The translations under genes were made by a program, and so were the position numbers. From Streptomyces hokutonensis (GTDB lineage: Bacteria > Actinomycetota > Actinomycetes > Streptomycetales > Streptomycetaceae), in the NCBI RefSeq assembly GCF_000376565.1, contig NZ_BARG01000025.1, positions 62,001 through 126,000 on the forward strand: a stretch of DNA of 64,000 bases, in the 5' to 3' direction. Position 1 is the first letter of the stretch. Every line of letters starts with the position of its first letter. The notes beneath the pieces are model-generated. The model was given only the letters and a program-made list of their open reading frames with translations. It did not search any database and was not told the origin of the DNA. Shown here piece by piece: positions 50,339-59,943 of this stretch.

Positions 50339-53300
50339 ATGACTGCCACCGTGGAGGCGCCCGGGTCCAAGGACACCAAGGCTCCGGTACGGCCGCCCGG
50401 ACACGGCTTCCTCAGCAGGGTGCCGGAGGGCTTCGCGACCTTCTTCGGCGCCCTCGGCCTGCTCTGTGTGCTGCTGGCCTTCATCGCCCCGCTGCGCCGC
50501 GTCCTGCGCCCCGTGGTCCGCTTCCTCGACCTCCTCATCGTCCCGGTCAGCGCCAACCTCGCCTACGCCGTCTTCCTCTTCCTGCTGGCCGCCGCGACCG
50601 CCGCCCGCAAGAAGATCGCCTGGTGGCTGGTCGTCGTCTACCTCGGCCTGCTCGTCCTGACGGACGTCCTCGGCGTGGTCCTCGGCCTGTACGCCGAGTC
50701 CCTCCCGTCCCTGATCGTCTGCGCCCTCCTGCTGGTCCTTCTGATCGTCGCCCGCAGGCAGTTCTACGCCGCCTCCCGCCGCGCGGCCGTACGACGGGCC
50801 CTCGCCGTCCTGTTCGCCGGACTCGCCGTCGCGATCCTGGCCGGCTGGGGACTGGTCTCCCTGTTCCCCGGCACGCTCCCCGAGAGCCAGCACCTGGGCT
50901 GGGCCGCCGACCGGGTCTGCGGAGGCCTGGTCTCCGGCCGCTCCTTCGACGGCCGTACGCCCCGAGCCGTGTCCTTCCTGCTCGGCCTGTTCGGCGCGCT
51001 CGCCCTCCTCAACTCGGCCACCGTCCTCTTCCGCTCCCAACGCCTCGAAGCGGCCCTGCACGGCGACGAGGAGGACCGCATCCGCGCCCTCCTGAAGGCC
51101 TACGGCGGTCAGGACTCCCTCGGCTACTTCGCCACCCGGCGCGACAAGGCCGTCGTGTTCTCACCGAGCGGCAAGGCCGCCGTCACCTACCGCGTCGAGG
51201 CGGGCGTCTGTCTCGCCAGCGGCGACCCGGTCGGCGACCGCGAGGCCTGGCCGCACGCGATCGCCGCCTGGCTCGACCTGGCCCGCCGCCACGCCTGGGC
51301 CCCCGCCGTGATGGGCGCCTCCGAGGACGGGGCAAGGGCCTTCGCCCGGGCCGGACTCGGAGCACTGCAACTCGGCGACGAGGCGATCCTGCACGTCGCC
51401 GACTTCGACCTCGCGGGACGTGACATGCGTGTCACCCGCCAGGCCGTGGGCCGCGTCCGGCGCGCCGGTGCCACCTGCCGCATCCGCCGCCACGCCACCC
51501 TCACCGACGCGGAGATGGAGGAGGTCGTCGACCGCGCCGACGCCTGGCGCGACACCGAGACCGAGCGTGGCTTCTCCATGGCCCTGGACCGCCTCGGCGA
51601 CCCGGCCGACGGCGACTGCCTCCTCGTAGAAGCCCTCGGCGAGGACGGCAAGTTGCTCGCGCTGCTCTCCCTCGTCCCCTGGGGCGGCGACGGTGTCTCC
51701 CTCGACCTGATGCGCCGCGACCGCACCGCCCCCAACGGCGTCATGGAGTTCATGGTCGCCGAACTCTGCGCCACCGCACCGAAGTTGGGCGTCCACCGGA
51801 TCTCCCTCAACTTCGCCGTGTTCCGCTCGGCCTTCGAGGAGGGTGCCCGCATCGGCGCGGGCCCGGTGCTCCGCCTGTGGCGCCGGCTCCTGCTGTTCTT
51901 CTCCAAGTGGTGGCAACTGGAGGCCCTTTACCGCTCCAACGCCAAGTACCACCCCGAGTGGTACCCCCGTTTCATCTGCTACGGCGAGACCGCCTCCCTG
52001 GCCCGGATCAGCCTCGCCTCCGGCATCGCCGAGGGCTTCGTCTCCGTACCGTCGCTGCGACAACTCTGGGGAAAGGGGCACCCGAAGAGCGGACAGCGCC
52101 CCGCGACCACCGCGGGGCTGCCGTCCCTGTCGGCGCTCGGCCTCGACGGAGGGGACGAGGCCGGGACCGACGGCCCGGACAGCGGCCTGCCCGAACAGGT
52201 CCGCGTCCGGCACCGCACCCTCGACCGCCTGATCGCCACCGGCACCGACCCCTACCCGGTCGGCGTCCCGCAACGCACCCACACCCTCGCCGAGCTCCGC
52301 GCGGGGGACCAAGTCACCGTCGCCGGGCGGGTGATGAGGGTGCGCGACCTCGGCGGCATCGTCTTCCTCACCCTGCGCGACTGGTCCGGCGACCACCAAC
52401 TCGCCCTCACCCGCGCCGAGTCGGGCCCCGACCTCGACCGCTTCACCGCCGACACCGACATCGGCGACCACATCACCGCCACCGGCCGCGCGGGCACCAG
52501 CGACAAGGGCGAACCCACCGTCTTCGTCACCTCCTGGCAGCTCACCGGCAAGTGCCTGCGCCCCCTGCCCGACAAACGCCGTGGCCTCACCGACCCCGAG
52601 GCCAAGGTCCGCATGCGCTACCTCGACCTGGTCGCCAGCCCCGCCGCCCGCGACGTGGTCCGGGCCCGCTCCACCGCCGTACAGGCCCTGCGCCAGGGCC
52701 TGTTGGAGCGCGGCTACCTGGAGGTCGAGACCCCGATGCTCCAGCAGATCCACGGCGGCGCCAACGCCCGCCCCTTCACCACCCACATCAACGCCTACGA
52801 CCTCGACCTCTATCTGCGCATCGCCCCCGAGCTGTACCTCAAGCGCCTCTGCGTCGGCGGCCTGGAGAAGGTCTTCGAGATGGGCCGCACCTTCCGCAAC
52901 GAGGGCGTCTCCTACAAGCACAACCCCGAGTTCACGATGCTGGAGGCCTACCAGGCGTACGCCGACTACGACGTGATGCTCGACCTCGCCCGCGAACTCG
53001 TCCAGGGCGCGGCCACCGCCGCCTTCGGCTCGCCCGTCGCCCGCAAGGACGGCGAGGAGTACGACATCTCGGGGCGGTGGCCGGTCAAGACCGTCTACGG
53101 CGCGATCTCCGAGGCGCTCGGCGAGGAGATCGACGCCGACACCGAACTCGCCCGCCTGCACCTGCTGTGCGACCGCGCGGGCGTGCCGTACGGCGCAGAC
53201 GACGGCCGCGGGGACGTCGTACTGGAGATGTACGAGCGGCTGGTGGAGGAGCCGACCCGGCTGCCCACCTTCTACAAGGACTTCCCGACCGACGTCTCCC

Positions 53301-53617
53301 CGCTCACCCGCCAGCACCGCACCGACCCGCGGCTCGCCGAACGCTGGGACCTGGTCGCCTTCGGCACCGAACTCGGCACCGCCTACTCCGAACTCACCGA
53401 CCCCGTCGAACAGCGCCGCCGCCTCACCGCCCAGTCGCTGCTCGCCGCCGGGGGAGACCCCGAGGCGATGGAGCTCGACGAGGACTTCCTCGACGCCCTC
53501 GAATACGCGATGCCGCCCACCGGGGGCCTCGGCATCGGCGTGGACCGACTCGTCATGTTCCTCACGGGGCTGACGATCCGTGAGACGCTGCCGTTCCCCC
53601 TCGTCCGGCGCCGCTGA
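50339..53617 (+). CDS. lysX: Bifunctional lysylphosphatidylglycerol synthetase/lysyl-tRNA synthetase
   Basis: The 1092-residue protein fuses two enzymes. Residues 1-about 250 hold six or seven transmembrane helices; about 250-590 form an MprF-like LPG synthase domain ([53 protein letters not shown]). From about 620 comes an OB-fold ([20 protein letters not shown]) and a class II LysRS core with motif 2 ([11 protein letters not shown]), [16 protein letters not shown] and motif 3 ([12 protein letters not shown]). As in mycobacterial LysX, it charges tRNA-Lys and transfers lysine to phosphatidylglycerol, lowering membrane negative charge. Confidence 0.95.
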   Translation: MTATVEAPGSKDTKAPVRPPGHGFLSRVPEGFATFFGALGLLCVLLAFIAPLRRVLRPVVRFLDLLIVPVSANLAYAVFLFLLAAATAARKKIAWWLVVVYLGLLVLTDVLGVVLGLYAESLPSLIVCALLLVLLIVARRQFYAASRRAAVRRALAVLFAGLAVAILAGWGLVSLFPGTLPESQHLGWAADRVCGGLVSGRSFDGRTPRAVSFLLGLFGALALLNSATVLFRSQRLEAALHGDEEDRIRALLKAYGGQDSLGYFATRRDKAVVFSPSGKAAVTYRVEAGVCLASGDPVGDREAWPHAIAAWLDLARRHAWAPAVMGASEDGARAFARAGLGALQLGDEAILHVADFDLAGRDMRVTRQAVGRVRRAGATCRIRRHATLTDAEMEEVVDRADAWRDTETERGFSMALDRLGDPADGDCLLVEALGEDGKLLALLSLVPWGGDGVSLDLMRRDRTAPNGVMEFMVAELCATAPKLGVHRISLNFAVFRSAFEEGARIGAGPVLRLWRRLLLFFSKWWQLEALYRSNAKYHPEWYPRFICYGETASLARISLASGIAEGFVSVPSLRQLWGKGHPKSGQRPATTAGLPSLSALGLDGGDEAGTDGPDSGLPEQVRVRHRTLDRLIATGTDPYPVGVPQRTHTLAELRAGDQVTVAGRVMRVRDLGGIVFLTLRDWSGDHQLALTRAESGPDLDRFTADTDIGDHITATGRAGTSDKGEPTVFVTSWQLTGKCLRPLPDKRRGLTDPEAKVRMRYLDLVASPAARDVVRARSTAVQALRQGLLERGYLEVETPMLQQIHGGANARPFTTHINAYDLDLYLRIAPELYLKRLCVGGLEKVFEMGRTFRNEGVSYKHNPEFTMLEAYQAYADYDVMLDLARELVQGAATAAFGSPVARKDGEEYDISGRWPVKTVYGAISEALGEEIDADTELARLHLLCDRAGVPYGADDGRGDVVLEMYERLVEEPTRLPTFYKDFPTDVSPLTRQHRTDPRLAERWDLVAFGTELGTAYSELTDPVEQRRRLTAQSLLAAGGDPEAMELDEDFLDALEYAMPPTGGLGIGVDRLVMFLTGLTIRETLPFPLVRRR

Positions 53618-53708
53618 GCGCCCGAACGCTGGGCCGGGCGGGTGTTTTCCTGCCGCCGCACCGGTGTCGACGTGGGGCGGCGGTCTCCTGCCGGGCGACT
53701 GATGAGTC

Positions 53709-54548
53709 ATGAAGAAGGATCAGTCGCTCACGCGCCGACGGGCCCTGCTCGCCGGCGCCGCCGCCGTCGGGGCGGCCGGCACCGCCGGTCTGCTGTACTC
53801 CGGACTCTCGGACGACGCCCCCGTCCGGGCCGCCGCCCCCGCCGCCGGGCCCCCACCGCGCCTCGCGCGCAAGCCCTCCTCCTACCGCCTCCAGCCCGTG
53901 GCAGGCTACGGCGCGCCCCACACCACCCTCGCCCACGTCCCGGTACGGCACGAACCGTTCCTGCGCATGTCCGGACGCGGCAACACCATGGTGCTCACCT
54001 TCGACGACGGACCCGACCCCCACTACACCCCGCACATCCTGGACACCCTCGCCGAGTACGACGTCCGCGCCACGTTCTTCGTGTGCGGCGAGATGGCCGA
54101 CTGGAACCGCGACATCCTGGCCCGGATGGCCGACGAGGGCCACGTCGTCGGCAACCACACCTGGTCGCACCCCCTGCTGACCAAGCTGACCCGCGGTCAG
54201 ATCCGCTCCGAGATGGAACGCACCAGCGATGTCATCGAGGACGCCTACGGGGAACGCCCCCAGTGGTTCCGCGCGCCCTACGGCGCCTGGAACCGGGCCG
54301 CCTTCCAGCTCGGCTCCGAGCTCGGCATGGAACCCCTCGCCTGGACCGTCGACACCCTCGACTGGGACACACCCGGTGTCCGCCACATCGTCGACGCGGT
54401 CGAGGACGGCGCCGCCCCCGGCGTCGTGGTGCTCTCGCACGACGCCGGGGGCGACCGTTCCCAGAGTGTGCGGGCGCTGCGCGAGTATCTGCCGCACCTG
54501 CTCGACTCCGGCTACCACATGACACTGCCGCGCCGCCGGACCACCTGA
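53709..54548 (+). CDS. Secreted polysaccharide deacetylase (NodB family)
   Basis: The 279-residue protein has a Tat-like signal (LTRRRALLAGAAAVGAAG). NodB motifs are all present: motif 1 VLTFDDGPDPHYTPH (catalytic base and metal Asp), motif 2 HVVGNHTWSHPLLTKL (H-x3-H metal ligands), motif 3 WFRAPYGAWN, motif 4 WTVDTLDWDTP and motif 5 VVVLSHDAGGDRS. It removes acetyl groups from peptidoglycan, chitin or a similar polymer. It lies 91 bp after lysX, in an envelope gene group. Confidence 0.93.
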   Translation: MKKDQSLTRRRALLAGAAAVGAAGTAGLLYSGLSDDAPVRAAAPAAGPPPRLARKPSSYRLQPVAGYGAPHTTLAHVPVRHEPFLRMSGRGNTMVLTFDDGPDPHYTPHILDTLAEYDVRATFFVCGEMADWNRDILARMADEGHVVGNHTWSHPLLTKLTRGQIRSEMERTSDVIEDAYGERPQWFRAPYGAWNRAAFQLGSELGMEPLAWTVDTLDWDTPGVRHIVDAVEDGAAPGVVVLSHDAGGDRSQSVRALREYLPHLLDSGYHMTLPRRRTT

Positions 54549-54587
54549 CGGATTGACGGGCCTTCGCCCGCCCGGCCGGGGAATCGC

Positions 54588-55259
54588 TCAGCGGACCTCG
54601 ACCAGGCGGGCGAAGACGACGACATTCCCGTCGTAGCCGTTCTGCTTGGAGAAACCGCCGCCGCACGTGATGACGCGCAGTTCCGGAGTTCCCTTGGAGG
54701 CGTAGACGCGGTCGCCGGGGAAGTTGCTCTTCTCGAAGACCTCGATGCCGTAGATCTCGAATACGGCCGTCTTTCCGTCCTTGCGCTCGACCTCGACGCG
54801 ATTTCCCTTCTTGAGGGCCCCGAGTCCGTAGAACACGGCGGGGCCCATTTTGTTGTCGACATGGCCGACGACCACCGCCGTGCCCTTCTCGCCGGGCGAG
54901 ACGGCACCGGTGAACCAGCCCGCCAGGTTCGGGTCCTCCGGCGGCGGCGCGCCGACCCATCCGTCCGCGTCCAGGCCCACCGGCATGACCGGGGCGTCGA
55001 CGCGGATCGCGGGAATCCTGACCCGGTCGGCGACGGAGAACGGGAGCGGGGCCGGGGCCTTTCCGAAGGTGCCGACGCCGGCACGGCTGTCGGCGGCCGC
55101 CGCCGAAGCCGGCTGCGGCGGCCCCACATCGAACTCTCCCGAACCATTCCGAATGAGCGCGAGACCGGTCAGCAGAACAAGCGCTATCACTCCCCACGGG
55201 GCGCGCTTCTTCTGCCGCTCCTCCTCTTCGGCAAGCTCGGACAGCTCGGACGCAGACAT
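54588..55259 (-). CDS. Class F sortase
   Basis: The 223-residue protein has a cytoplasmic N-terminus (MSASELSELAEEEERQKKRA), one transmembrane anchor (APWGVIALVLLTGLALI) and an extracellular sortase domain. Catalytic residues are His in GTAVVVGHVDNKMGPAVF, Cys in ELRVITCGGGF and a C-terminal Arg in VVVFARLVEVR. Class F sortases are actinobacterial and their native substrates are poorly known. Two small exported proteins with hydrophobic Arg-rich tails are encoded next to it. Transcribed away from them. Confidence 0.93.
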   Translation of the reverse strand: MSASELSELAEEEERQKKRAPWGVIALVLLTGLALIRNGSGEFDVGPPQPASAAAADSRAGVGTFGKAPAPLPFSVADRVRIPAIRVDAPVMPVGLDADGWVGAPPPEDPNLAGWFTGAVSPGEKGTAVVVGHVDNKMGPAVFYGLGALKKGNRVEVERKDGKTAVFEIYGIEVFEKSNFPGDRVYASKGTPELRVITCGGGFSKQNGYDGNVVVFARLVEVR

Positions 55260-55591
55260 TCGCCATCCCCTCTCGACGCGGCCGTCGCCACGTCAATCGC
55301 GCATACGAGAACGCTAAGTCCCGAATGCGGAACCGGCGACGGGGCAGGCGCGAACGGGTGGCCCGGTCATCCTTATGTGCGCCATATGAGGAGAGGGCGG
55401 CAGGAATTTTCTGACGGTCCGTGACCTGCGGCAATATCCGATTGTCCGGTTCTCCCTCGGCGTGTCCTCTCACCAGGACGGACCATTCCCGAAATGCGGG
55501 CGCGTGCAAGGCATCTGAGGGTGCGTCTGGGAGGCGTTTTCTCGCCGATCGACCGGGGACGGGTCCCGGGGCGCCTTCCGCGGAGGATGAC
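55260..55591. other. Intergenic stretch between divergent genes
   Basis: This region must hold the promoters for the sortase (minus) and the small secreted protein (plus). No convincing gene, operator palindrome or RNA structure was seen. GGAGGATGAC just before 55592 is the ribosome-binding site. Confidence 0.5.
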
Positions 55592-56095
55592 ATGCGTACA
55601 ACTCGTGCCCTGGCTGCCGCCGGTGCCGCGGTGGCCGTCCTGGGGCTCGCCGCCCCGGCGGCCCTCGCGGACGGCATGGGGGAGAGCCCCAGCAACATCG
55701 TCGCCCTGCCCAGCGTGATCGCCCGCGGCGGCCAGCTGACCGTCACGGTCGACGGCTGCTTCACCGGCGCCACCGCCAACTCGCCCGGCTTCGAACGCCC
55801 CGCGAACCTGTCCTCGCTCGTCGGCGGGGCCGGCCAGACCGCCAGCGGAACGGCGCGGATCAGCCGAAACGCCGGTCCCGGCCCGTACAGCATCACCGTG
55901 CGCTGCCGGAACGGCTCCGTGCTGACCCGGGACTCCGCCTACACCGTCATCGGCGGTGTCCGCGGCGGCCTCGGTGGCAGCAGCGCCAACGGGGCGACCC
56001 CGACCGACATGGCGATCGGCGGCGGCCTGGTCGCCGCGGCCGTCGTCGGTGGCGGCGTGTTCTGGATGCGCCGCCGCAGCGAGCGCGCCATCTGA
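55592..56095 (+). CDS. Small exported protein with C-terminal membrane anchor
   Basis: The 167-residue protein has a Sec signal (MRTTRALAAAGAAVAVLGLA, cleavage near ALA-DG at residue 27). The mature part is one beta-rich Ig-like domain of about 95 residues with two Cys (TVDGCFTGA and ITVRCRNGS) likely forming a disulphide. The C-terminus is a Gly/Ala helix followed by basic residues (GGGVFWMRRRSERAI), as in cell-wall sorting signals, but no clear LPxTG is present. A related gene follows convergently at 56191, and a class F sortase lies upstream. Confidence 0.8.
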   Translation: MRTTRALAAAGAAVAVLGLAAPAALADGMGESPSNIVALPSVIARGGQLTVTVDGCFTGATANSPGFERPANLSSLVGGAGQTASGTARISRNAGPGPYSITVRCRNGSVLTRDSAYTVIGGVRGGLGGSSANGATPTDMAIGGGLVAAAVVGGGVFWMRRRSERAI

Positions 56096-56129
56096 CCTCC
56101 TCCCCCTTCGGAGGTCGAAGCGCACGCAA

Positions 56130-56174
56130 CAGGCCTTCGCCCCGGACCCTTTCGGGTTCCGGGGCGAAGGCCTG
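56130..56174. terminator. Bidirectional terminator hairpin
   Basis: A perfect 17-bp stem (56130-56146 with 56158-56174; arm CAGGCCTTCGCCCCGGA) encloses a short CCC/GGG-containing loop. It lies between two converging genes for small exported proteins. Confidence 0.92.
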
Positions 56175-56190
56175 TGCGGGTGATGGTGTG

Positions 56191-56748
56191 TCAGGCGCCG
56201 TCCTCCCCGGTACGGCGACGGGAGAAGTGGTACGCCGCTCCGACCGAGCCCGCGATGAGGGCCGCGCCGATACCGAGCTCCTTGAGGTCGAAGCCGGCGA
56301 TGCTGCCGCCCTCACCGGCCCGTACCCCTCGGGGCATCTGCTGCGCCGGCTGGAGCGGCTGGATGTTGTTGCCGTTGTTGTTCGCGCGGCCGGAGGCGAT
56401 GGTCAGACCCGTGGAGCCGCTCTCGCCGTTGCACGTGAACGTCACCTGGTACACCGCTCCCGGCCTGGCGTCCCAGTCGACCATCGCGGTCGCCGAGGAC
56501 TGGCCCGGCGAGATCCTGACGGTGTCGAAGACTCCGGAGGAGACCGTGACGGAGCCCTTGCAGCCGCCGCTGTCGCGGTCGACCTGCAGGGTCACCTGGC
56601 CGCCCGCCGCGATCGTCGAGGGCAGGACGCTGAAGCCGAACGGCGTGATGTTGTGGTTGCCGTCGCCCTTCGCGACGGCGGCCGGCGCCGCGAGGGCGAG
56701 GGCGCTGATGCCCAGCAGTGCGGCCGAGGCGACGCGTATCGCGCGCAT
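56191..56748 (-). CDS. Small exported protein, paralogue of the 55592 product
   Basis: The 185-residue protein has a signal peptide (MRAIRVASAALLGISALALA, cleavage near AVA-KG). Its Ig-like domain has the same layout as the neighbour: LPSTIAAGGQVTLQVDRDSG, a first Cys in GGCKGSV, and a second in VTFTCNGESG. After a low-complexity Asn/Gln/Pro stretch comes a hydrophobic helix and basic tail (YHFSRRRTGEDGA). ATG at 56748 is chosen because the signal peptide begins there. Probably exported and anchored, possibly by the nearby sortase. Confidence 0.8.
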   Translation of the reverse strand: MRAIRVASAALLGISALALAAPAAVAKGDGNHNITPFGFSVLPSTIAAGGQVTLQVDRDSGGCKGSVTVSSGVFDTVRISPGQSSATAMVDWDARPGAVYQVTFTCNGESGSTGLTIASGRANNNGNNIQPLQPAQQMPRGVRAGEGGSIAGFDLKELGIGAALIAGSVGAAYHFSRRRTGEDGA

Positions 56749-56982
56749 GGTGGTTCCTCCGGGTCCCCGAGGAGCAGCCGCGGACCTTTTCCGCTGGCGC
56801 CGTAAATGCACCTCGATGTCCGAAACGCTAGGAACATGTGTGCGCTCCCGCGATCCCAGTCGCGCGAATGGGGCAACCGTGTGGGCCGCACAGGGGATGC
56901 CGTTCCTGCGACCGGGGGACAGCCGCGGCGTGGCGGCCGTCCCCCGGCGAGTGACCCGCCGGCCGGTCCCGGTGAGGGGCCG

Positions 56983-57747
56983 TCAGTCCTTGATGTGCGG
57001 GAAGAGGTTCAGGAACGGCTGCGCCGAGGCCGTGATGCCCCGGCTGTAGGGCGCGTCGAAGTCCCAGATCAGGAACAGCAGGAAGGCGATCAGCGCCGAG
57101 AACAGCCCGGCGAGGACCAGCTCCCGCGGCGTACGCCGGATCTGCAGCGCGAAGACCATGCCGATGGTGATCACCGCCCCGGCCAGCAGCCCGAACCACA
57201 CCACCGCCGGCATCGTCGCCCCGGTGGAGTCCGCGCGGGCGCTGCGGGCCAGGTCGGCCGCGGCGACCTGCTCGACGAGCGGCTGGTAGGCCTGCGCCTG
57301 GAAGTCCGTCTTCGGCTGGTAGTCCGTGACGTCCGCACGGATTCGCTGGAGGAGGTCGGTGCCGCGCTGGGTGAGCTTCTGGTGGTCCGCCATCGTCTTC
57401 CACTCGGTGTTGACGACCTGTGAGACGTAGGCGTCGACATCCGCCCGGATGCGGTCGCGCTCGGCCGGCGGATAGAGCCGGACCCGCTCCGAGATCTCGT
57501 GCAGCGCCTGCGCCTCCGCCTGCACATGGTCCTGGGCGGCGCTGCGGGCCTCCCAGACACCGGCGATCGCCAGACCCAGGACGATGGCGTACACCACGCC
57601 GATCCACATCGTCATGTACTCGATGACGTCCGGGGTCTCGCTGGGGTCCTCGTCCTCGGACGCCGCGCGTTCGCGCAGGAAGGTGACGATGACGACGACG
57701 ACACAGGCCGCCGCCATCGCGAGGGCGAGAACAAGCCATTCCGACAA
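56983..57747 (-). CDS. DUF4239-like membrane protein
   Basis: The 254-residue protein has four transmembrane helices in two pairs: LVLALAMAAACVVVVIVTF and WIGVVYAIVLGLAIAGVW at the N-terminus, then VVWFGLLAGAVITIGMVFAL and ELVLAGLFSALIAFLLFLIW. Between them is a long helical part with VQAEAQALHEISERVRLYPP. This matches the bestrophin-like DUF4239 family of unknown role. It follows the proline-rich gene by 16 bp on the same strand, so the two are probably one operon. Confidence 0.85.
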   Translation of the reverse strand: MSEWLVLALAMAAACVVVVIVTFLRERAASEDEDPSETPDVIEYMTMWIGVVYAIVLGLAIAGVWEARSAAQDHVQAEAQALHEISERVRLYPPAERDRIRADVDAYVSQVVNTEWKTMADHQKLTQRGTDLLQRIRADVTDYQPKTDFQAQAYQPLVEQVAAADLARSARADSTGATMPAVVWFGLLAGAVITIGMVFALQIRRTPRELVLAGLFSALIAFLLFLIWDFDAPYSRGITASAQPFLNLFPHIKD

Positions 57748-57763
57748 GGGATTCCTCCGGGGA

Positions 57764-58387
57764 TCAGCGCGGACGCAGCGCGGCGATGGCGACCACCGCG
57801 GGCAGGGTGATGAGCAGGACGTAGACGACCGGCGGCGTCCGGCCGGTGGCGGGCCGCGGGCGCGGCTGGGCGTGGTACTTCGGATAACTCACCGGGGTCG
57901 CCGCGGGATGCGGGGCGGGCCTCGGCTTCGGAGTCGGTTTCGGCGGCGGGGTCGGTGTGGGTGTGGGCGTCGGGGCGGGCCTGGGCAGCGGAGCCGCGGG
58001 TGCCGGGCGGGGCGCCGGAGCGGGTGGCGGAGGCGTGGGTTTCGGTGTGGGCCGGGGCTTCGGGGTCGGCGTCGGCCTGGGGGTCGGAGTCGGGGTGGGT
58101 GTCGGCTTCGGAGGGGGCGGCGGCGGGGTGGGCGTCGGGGAGGGGCAGGGCGGTGGGGGCGGTTTCGGGGTCGGCTTCTGGCAGGCCGGGGGCGTCGGCC
58201 AGGAGCCGCTGCCGGCCACCGCCACCGCCTGCGTGCCGTCCGGCCCGGTGGAGGCGTACGCGCACGCGTCGGCCGCCGCCGGGCCCGCCGGTGCGCCCGT
58301 CAGCAGCCAGGTGAGCGTCACCAGGGTCAACACCCTTGCGGCAAGGGCGGTTCGGGTCGGTTCGGGTCCATGCACGACGGAGATCAT
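57764..58387 (-). CDS. Proline/threonine-rich exported protein
   Basis: The 207-residue protein has a signal peptide (VLTLVTLTWLLTGAPAGPAA, cleavage near AAA-DA). A short Cys-containing domain (CAYASTGPDGTQAVAVAG, then PPACQKP) leads into about 95 residues of Pro-Thr-Lys repeats, and a C-terminal helix (VVYVLLITLPAVVAIAALRP). The repeat part would span the cell wall. The alternative reading on the opposite strand is Gly/Val-rich and lacks these landmarks. Function unknown. Confidence 0.75.
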   Translation of the reverse strand: MISVVHGPEPTRTALAARVLTLVTLTWLLTGAPAGPAAADACAYASTGPDGTQAVAVAGSGSWPTPPACQKPTPKPPPPPCPSPTPTPPPPPPKPTPTPTPTPRPTPTPKPRPTPKPTPPPPAPAPRPAPAAPLPRPAPTPTPTPTPPPKPTPKPRPAPHPAATPVSYPKYHAQPRPRPATGRTPPVVYVLLITLPAVVAIAALRPR

Positions 58388-58644
58388 GAGGCCTCGCGGG
58401 GTCGCGCGCGGGGGAGCGCGAGGGGATTGCCCCGAAGGAGTGGAAGGCGCGGTGCGACGGTTTGACGATCCGACTGTCGGAGGTGGCCGGATGCGTACGC
58501 ACATACGACGCGGCCGCTGTGTCACAGGTGTCGGAAAGAAATTTGTGCGGCCGTTGAACACTTCCGTGGTCCCCACCCGTACCTAGGACCGTGCGGCGGC
58601 ACAGACGGGCGCTGCAACATCCAGGTGATTATGGGGAGTTGACG

Positions 58645-59604
58645 ATGAAGACCTCCTGGCGGAGCGCCTCACTCGCGGCGACGGCCGTGTCCGTCATGGC
58701 GTTGACGGCGGCGTGCGGTTCGGAAAATGTGACCACACCTTCCTCTGCGGCACAGAACGTCGGTGCCACGGCGGCGGCCGGAGGTTATGGCAGCGTGGGG
58801 GCCGCCACGTCGAGCCCCAGCGCGGCGAGCAACGGCTACGGAGCCGACGGCCAGCAGGCCGCGGCGGCCGAGCCCGCGGGCCAGCTGACCGTTGCCAACA
58901 ACCCCGATCTCGGCAAGGTGTTGAGCGACGGAGCGGGTCTCACCCTCTACCGTTTCGACGCCGACACGGCCAATCCCCCCAAGTCGAACTGCGACGGCGA
59001 CTGCGCCACCACATGGCCGCCGGTTCCCGCCGACGACGCCACCGCCGGCGCCGGTATCGACAAGTCCCTCATCGGCGAGGTGACCCGCTCCGACGGCACC
59101 AAGCAGCTGACCATCGGCGGCTGGCCCGCCTACCGTTACGCCAAGGACGTCAACGCCGGTGACGTCAACGGCCAGGGCGTGGGCGGCAAGTGGTACGCGC
59201 TCGCCCCCGACGGCAAGAAGGCGACCCTCGCCTCGCTGCCCGGCCTCTCCGTCCGCAAGGACGCCAAGCTCGGCGACATCGTCGTCGACAAGAACGGCCA
59301 CACGGTCTACCGCTTCCTCAAGGACAAGGCATGGCCCAAGTCCGTCTCGAACTGCGTCGGTGCCTGCGCGGAGAAGTGGCCGGCCGTCGGGATCGTCTCG
59401 GCGAACGACACCAAGGGCGTCGAGAAGAAGGGCCTCATGGGCTTCACCCGGTCCGACGGCGCCAAGCAGATGACCGTCGACTGCTGGCCGATCTACACCT
59501 TCTCCGGTGACACGGCCGCCGGACAGACCAACGGTCAGGGCGTGGGCGGCACTTGGTACGCCGTCTCCCCTGAAGGAAAAGCGGTCGGCGCGCCCGCGGC
59601 GTAG
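58645..59604 (+). CDS. SCO0930-family secreted lipoprotein
   Basis: The 319-residue protein has a lipobox (ALTAAC, Cys23). After an Ala/Gly/Ser linker come two copies of the lipoprotein-15 repeat region: LSDGAGLTLYRFDADTANPP with CDGDCATTWPP, and VVDKNGHTVYRFLKDKAWPK with CVGACAEKWPA. GGWPAYRYAKD and DCWPIYTFSGD are matching strands. The repeats pair a YRF strand with a CxxxCxxxWP motif. In S. coelicolor the related SCO0930 lies beside a methyltransferase gene and rmdA, the same order as here (from memory). Confidence 0.88.
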   Translation: MKTSWRSASLAATAVSVMALTAACGSENVTTPSSAAQNVGATAAAGGYGSVGAATSSPSAASNGYGADGQQAAAAEPAGQLTVANNPDLGKVLSDGAGLTLYRFDADTANPPKSNCDGDCATTWPPVPADDATAGAGIDKSLIGEVTRSDGTKQLTIGGWPAYRYAKDVNAGDVNGQGVGGKWYALAPDGKKATLASLPGLSVRKDAKLGDIVVDKNGHTVYRFLKDKAWPKSVSNCVGACAEKWPAVGIVSANDTKGVEKKGLMGFTRSDGAKQMTVDCWPIYTFSGDTAAGQTNGQGVGGTWYAVSPEGKAVGAPAA

Positions 59605-59715
59605 CGAGAACCTCCCCAGGGTTGATCGCCCCCGCCCACTCGGCAACGGATACGCGGAAGGGAGGGACGCGGGCAAGCGACAAGAGTGCCGAACACAGCA
59701 GCGCGTACGACCACA

Positions 59716-59752
59716 GGTCCGCCCCCTCCGCACCGCACGGAGGGGGCGGGCC
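59716..59752 (+). terminator. Terminator after the SCO0930-like gene
   Basis: GGTCCGCCCCCTCCG (59716-59730) pairs with 59738-59752 around a 7-nt loop, with one mismatch or G-T pair. It is followed by GCTTTGG. It separates the lipoprotein gene from the methyltransferase gene. Confidence 0.8.
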
Positions 59753-59943
59753 GCTTTGGCATTTCACCCGCAGCAAATTCCGGCATTCTCCGCGCCTCTC
59801 CGCATGTCCCCGCACGTCAATTCGGCACGTGCCGCAGGCAGTGACCGGGAACGGACGGTCAATTTCCGTTTCCGCTCGCTCCTTTGGCGGGCGATCAGTA
59901 GCCTCAGCTCGAACACCGGATCGCCTACGCCTTGGAGAGATAC

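Noticed and set aside
51161..53710. An 849-codon antisense frame over lysX
   Set aside because: It is a shadow of the third-position bias. The sense strand has clear class II synthetase motifs.
57584..58586. Plus-strand Gly/Val-rich frames at the proline-rich gene
   Set aside because: They are complements of Pro/Thr repeats. The minus strand has a signal peptide, a C-terminal helix and operon spacing to the DUF4239 gene.
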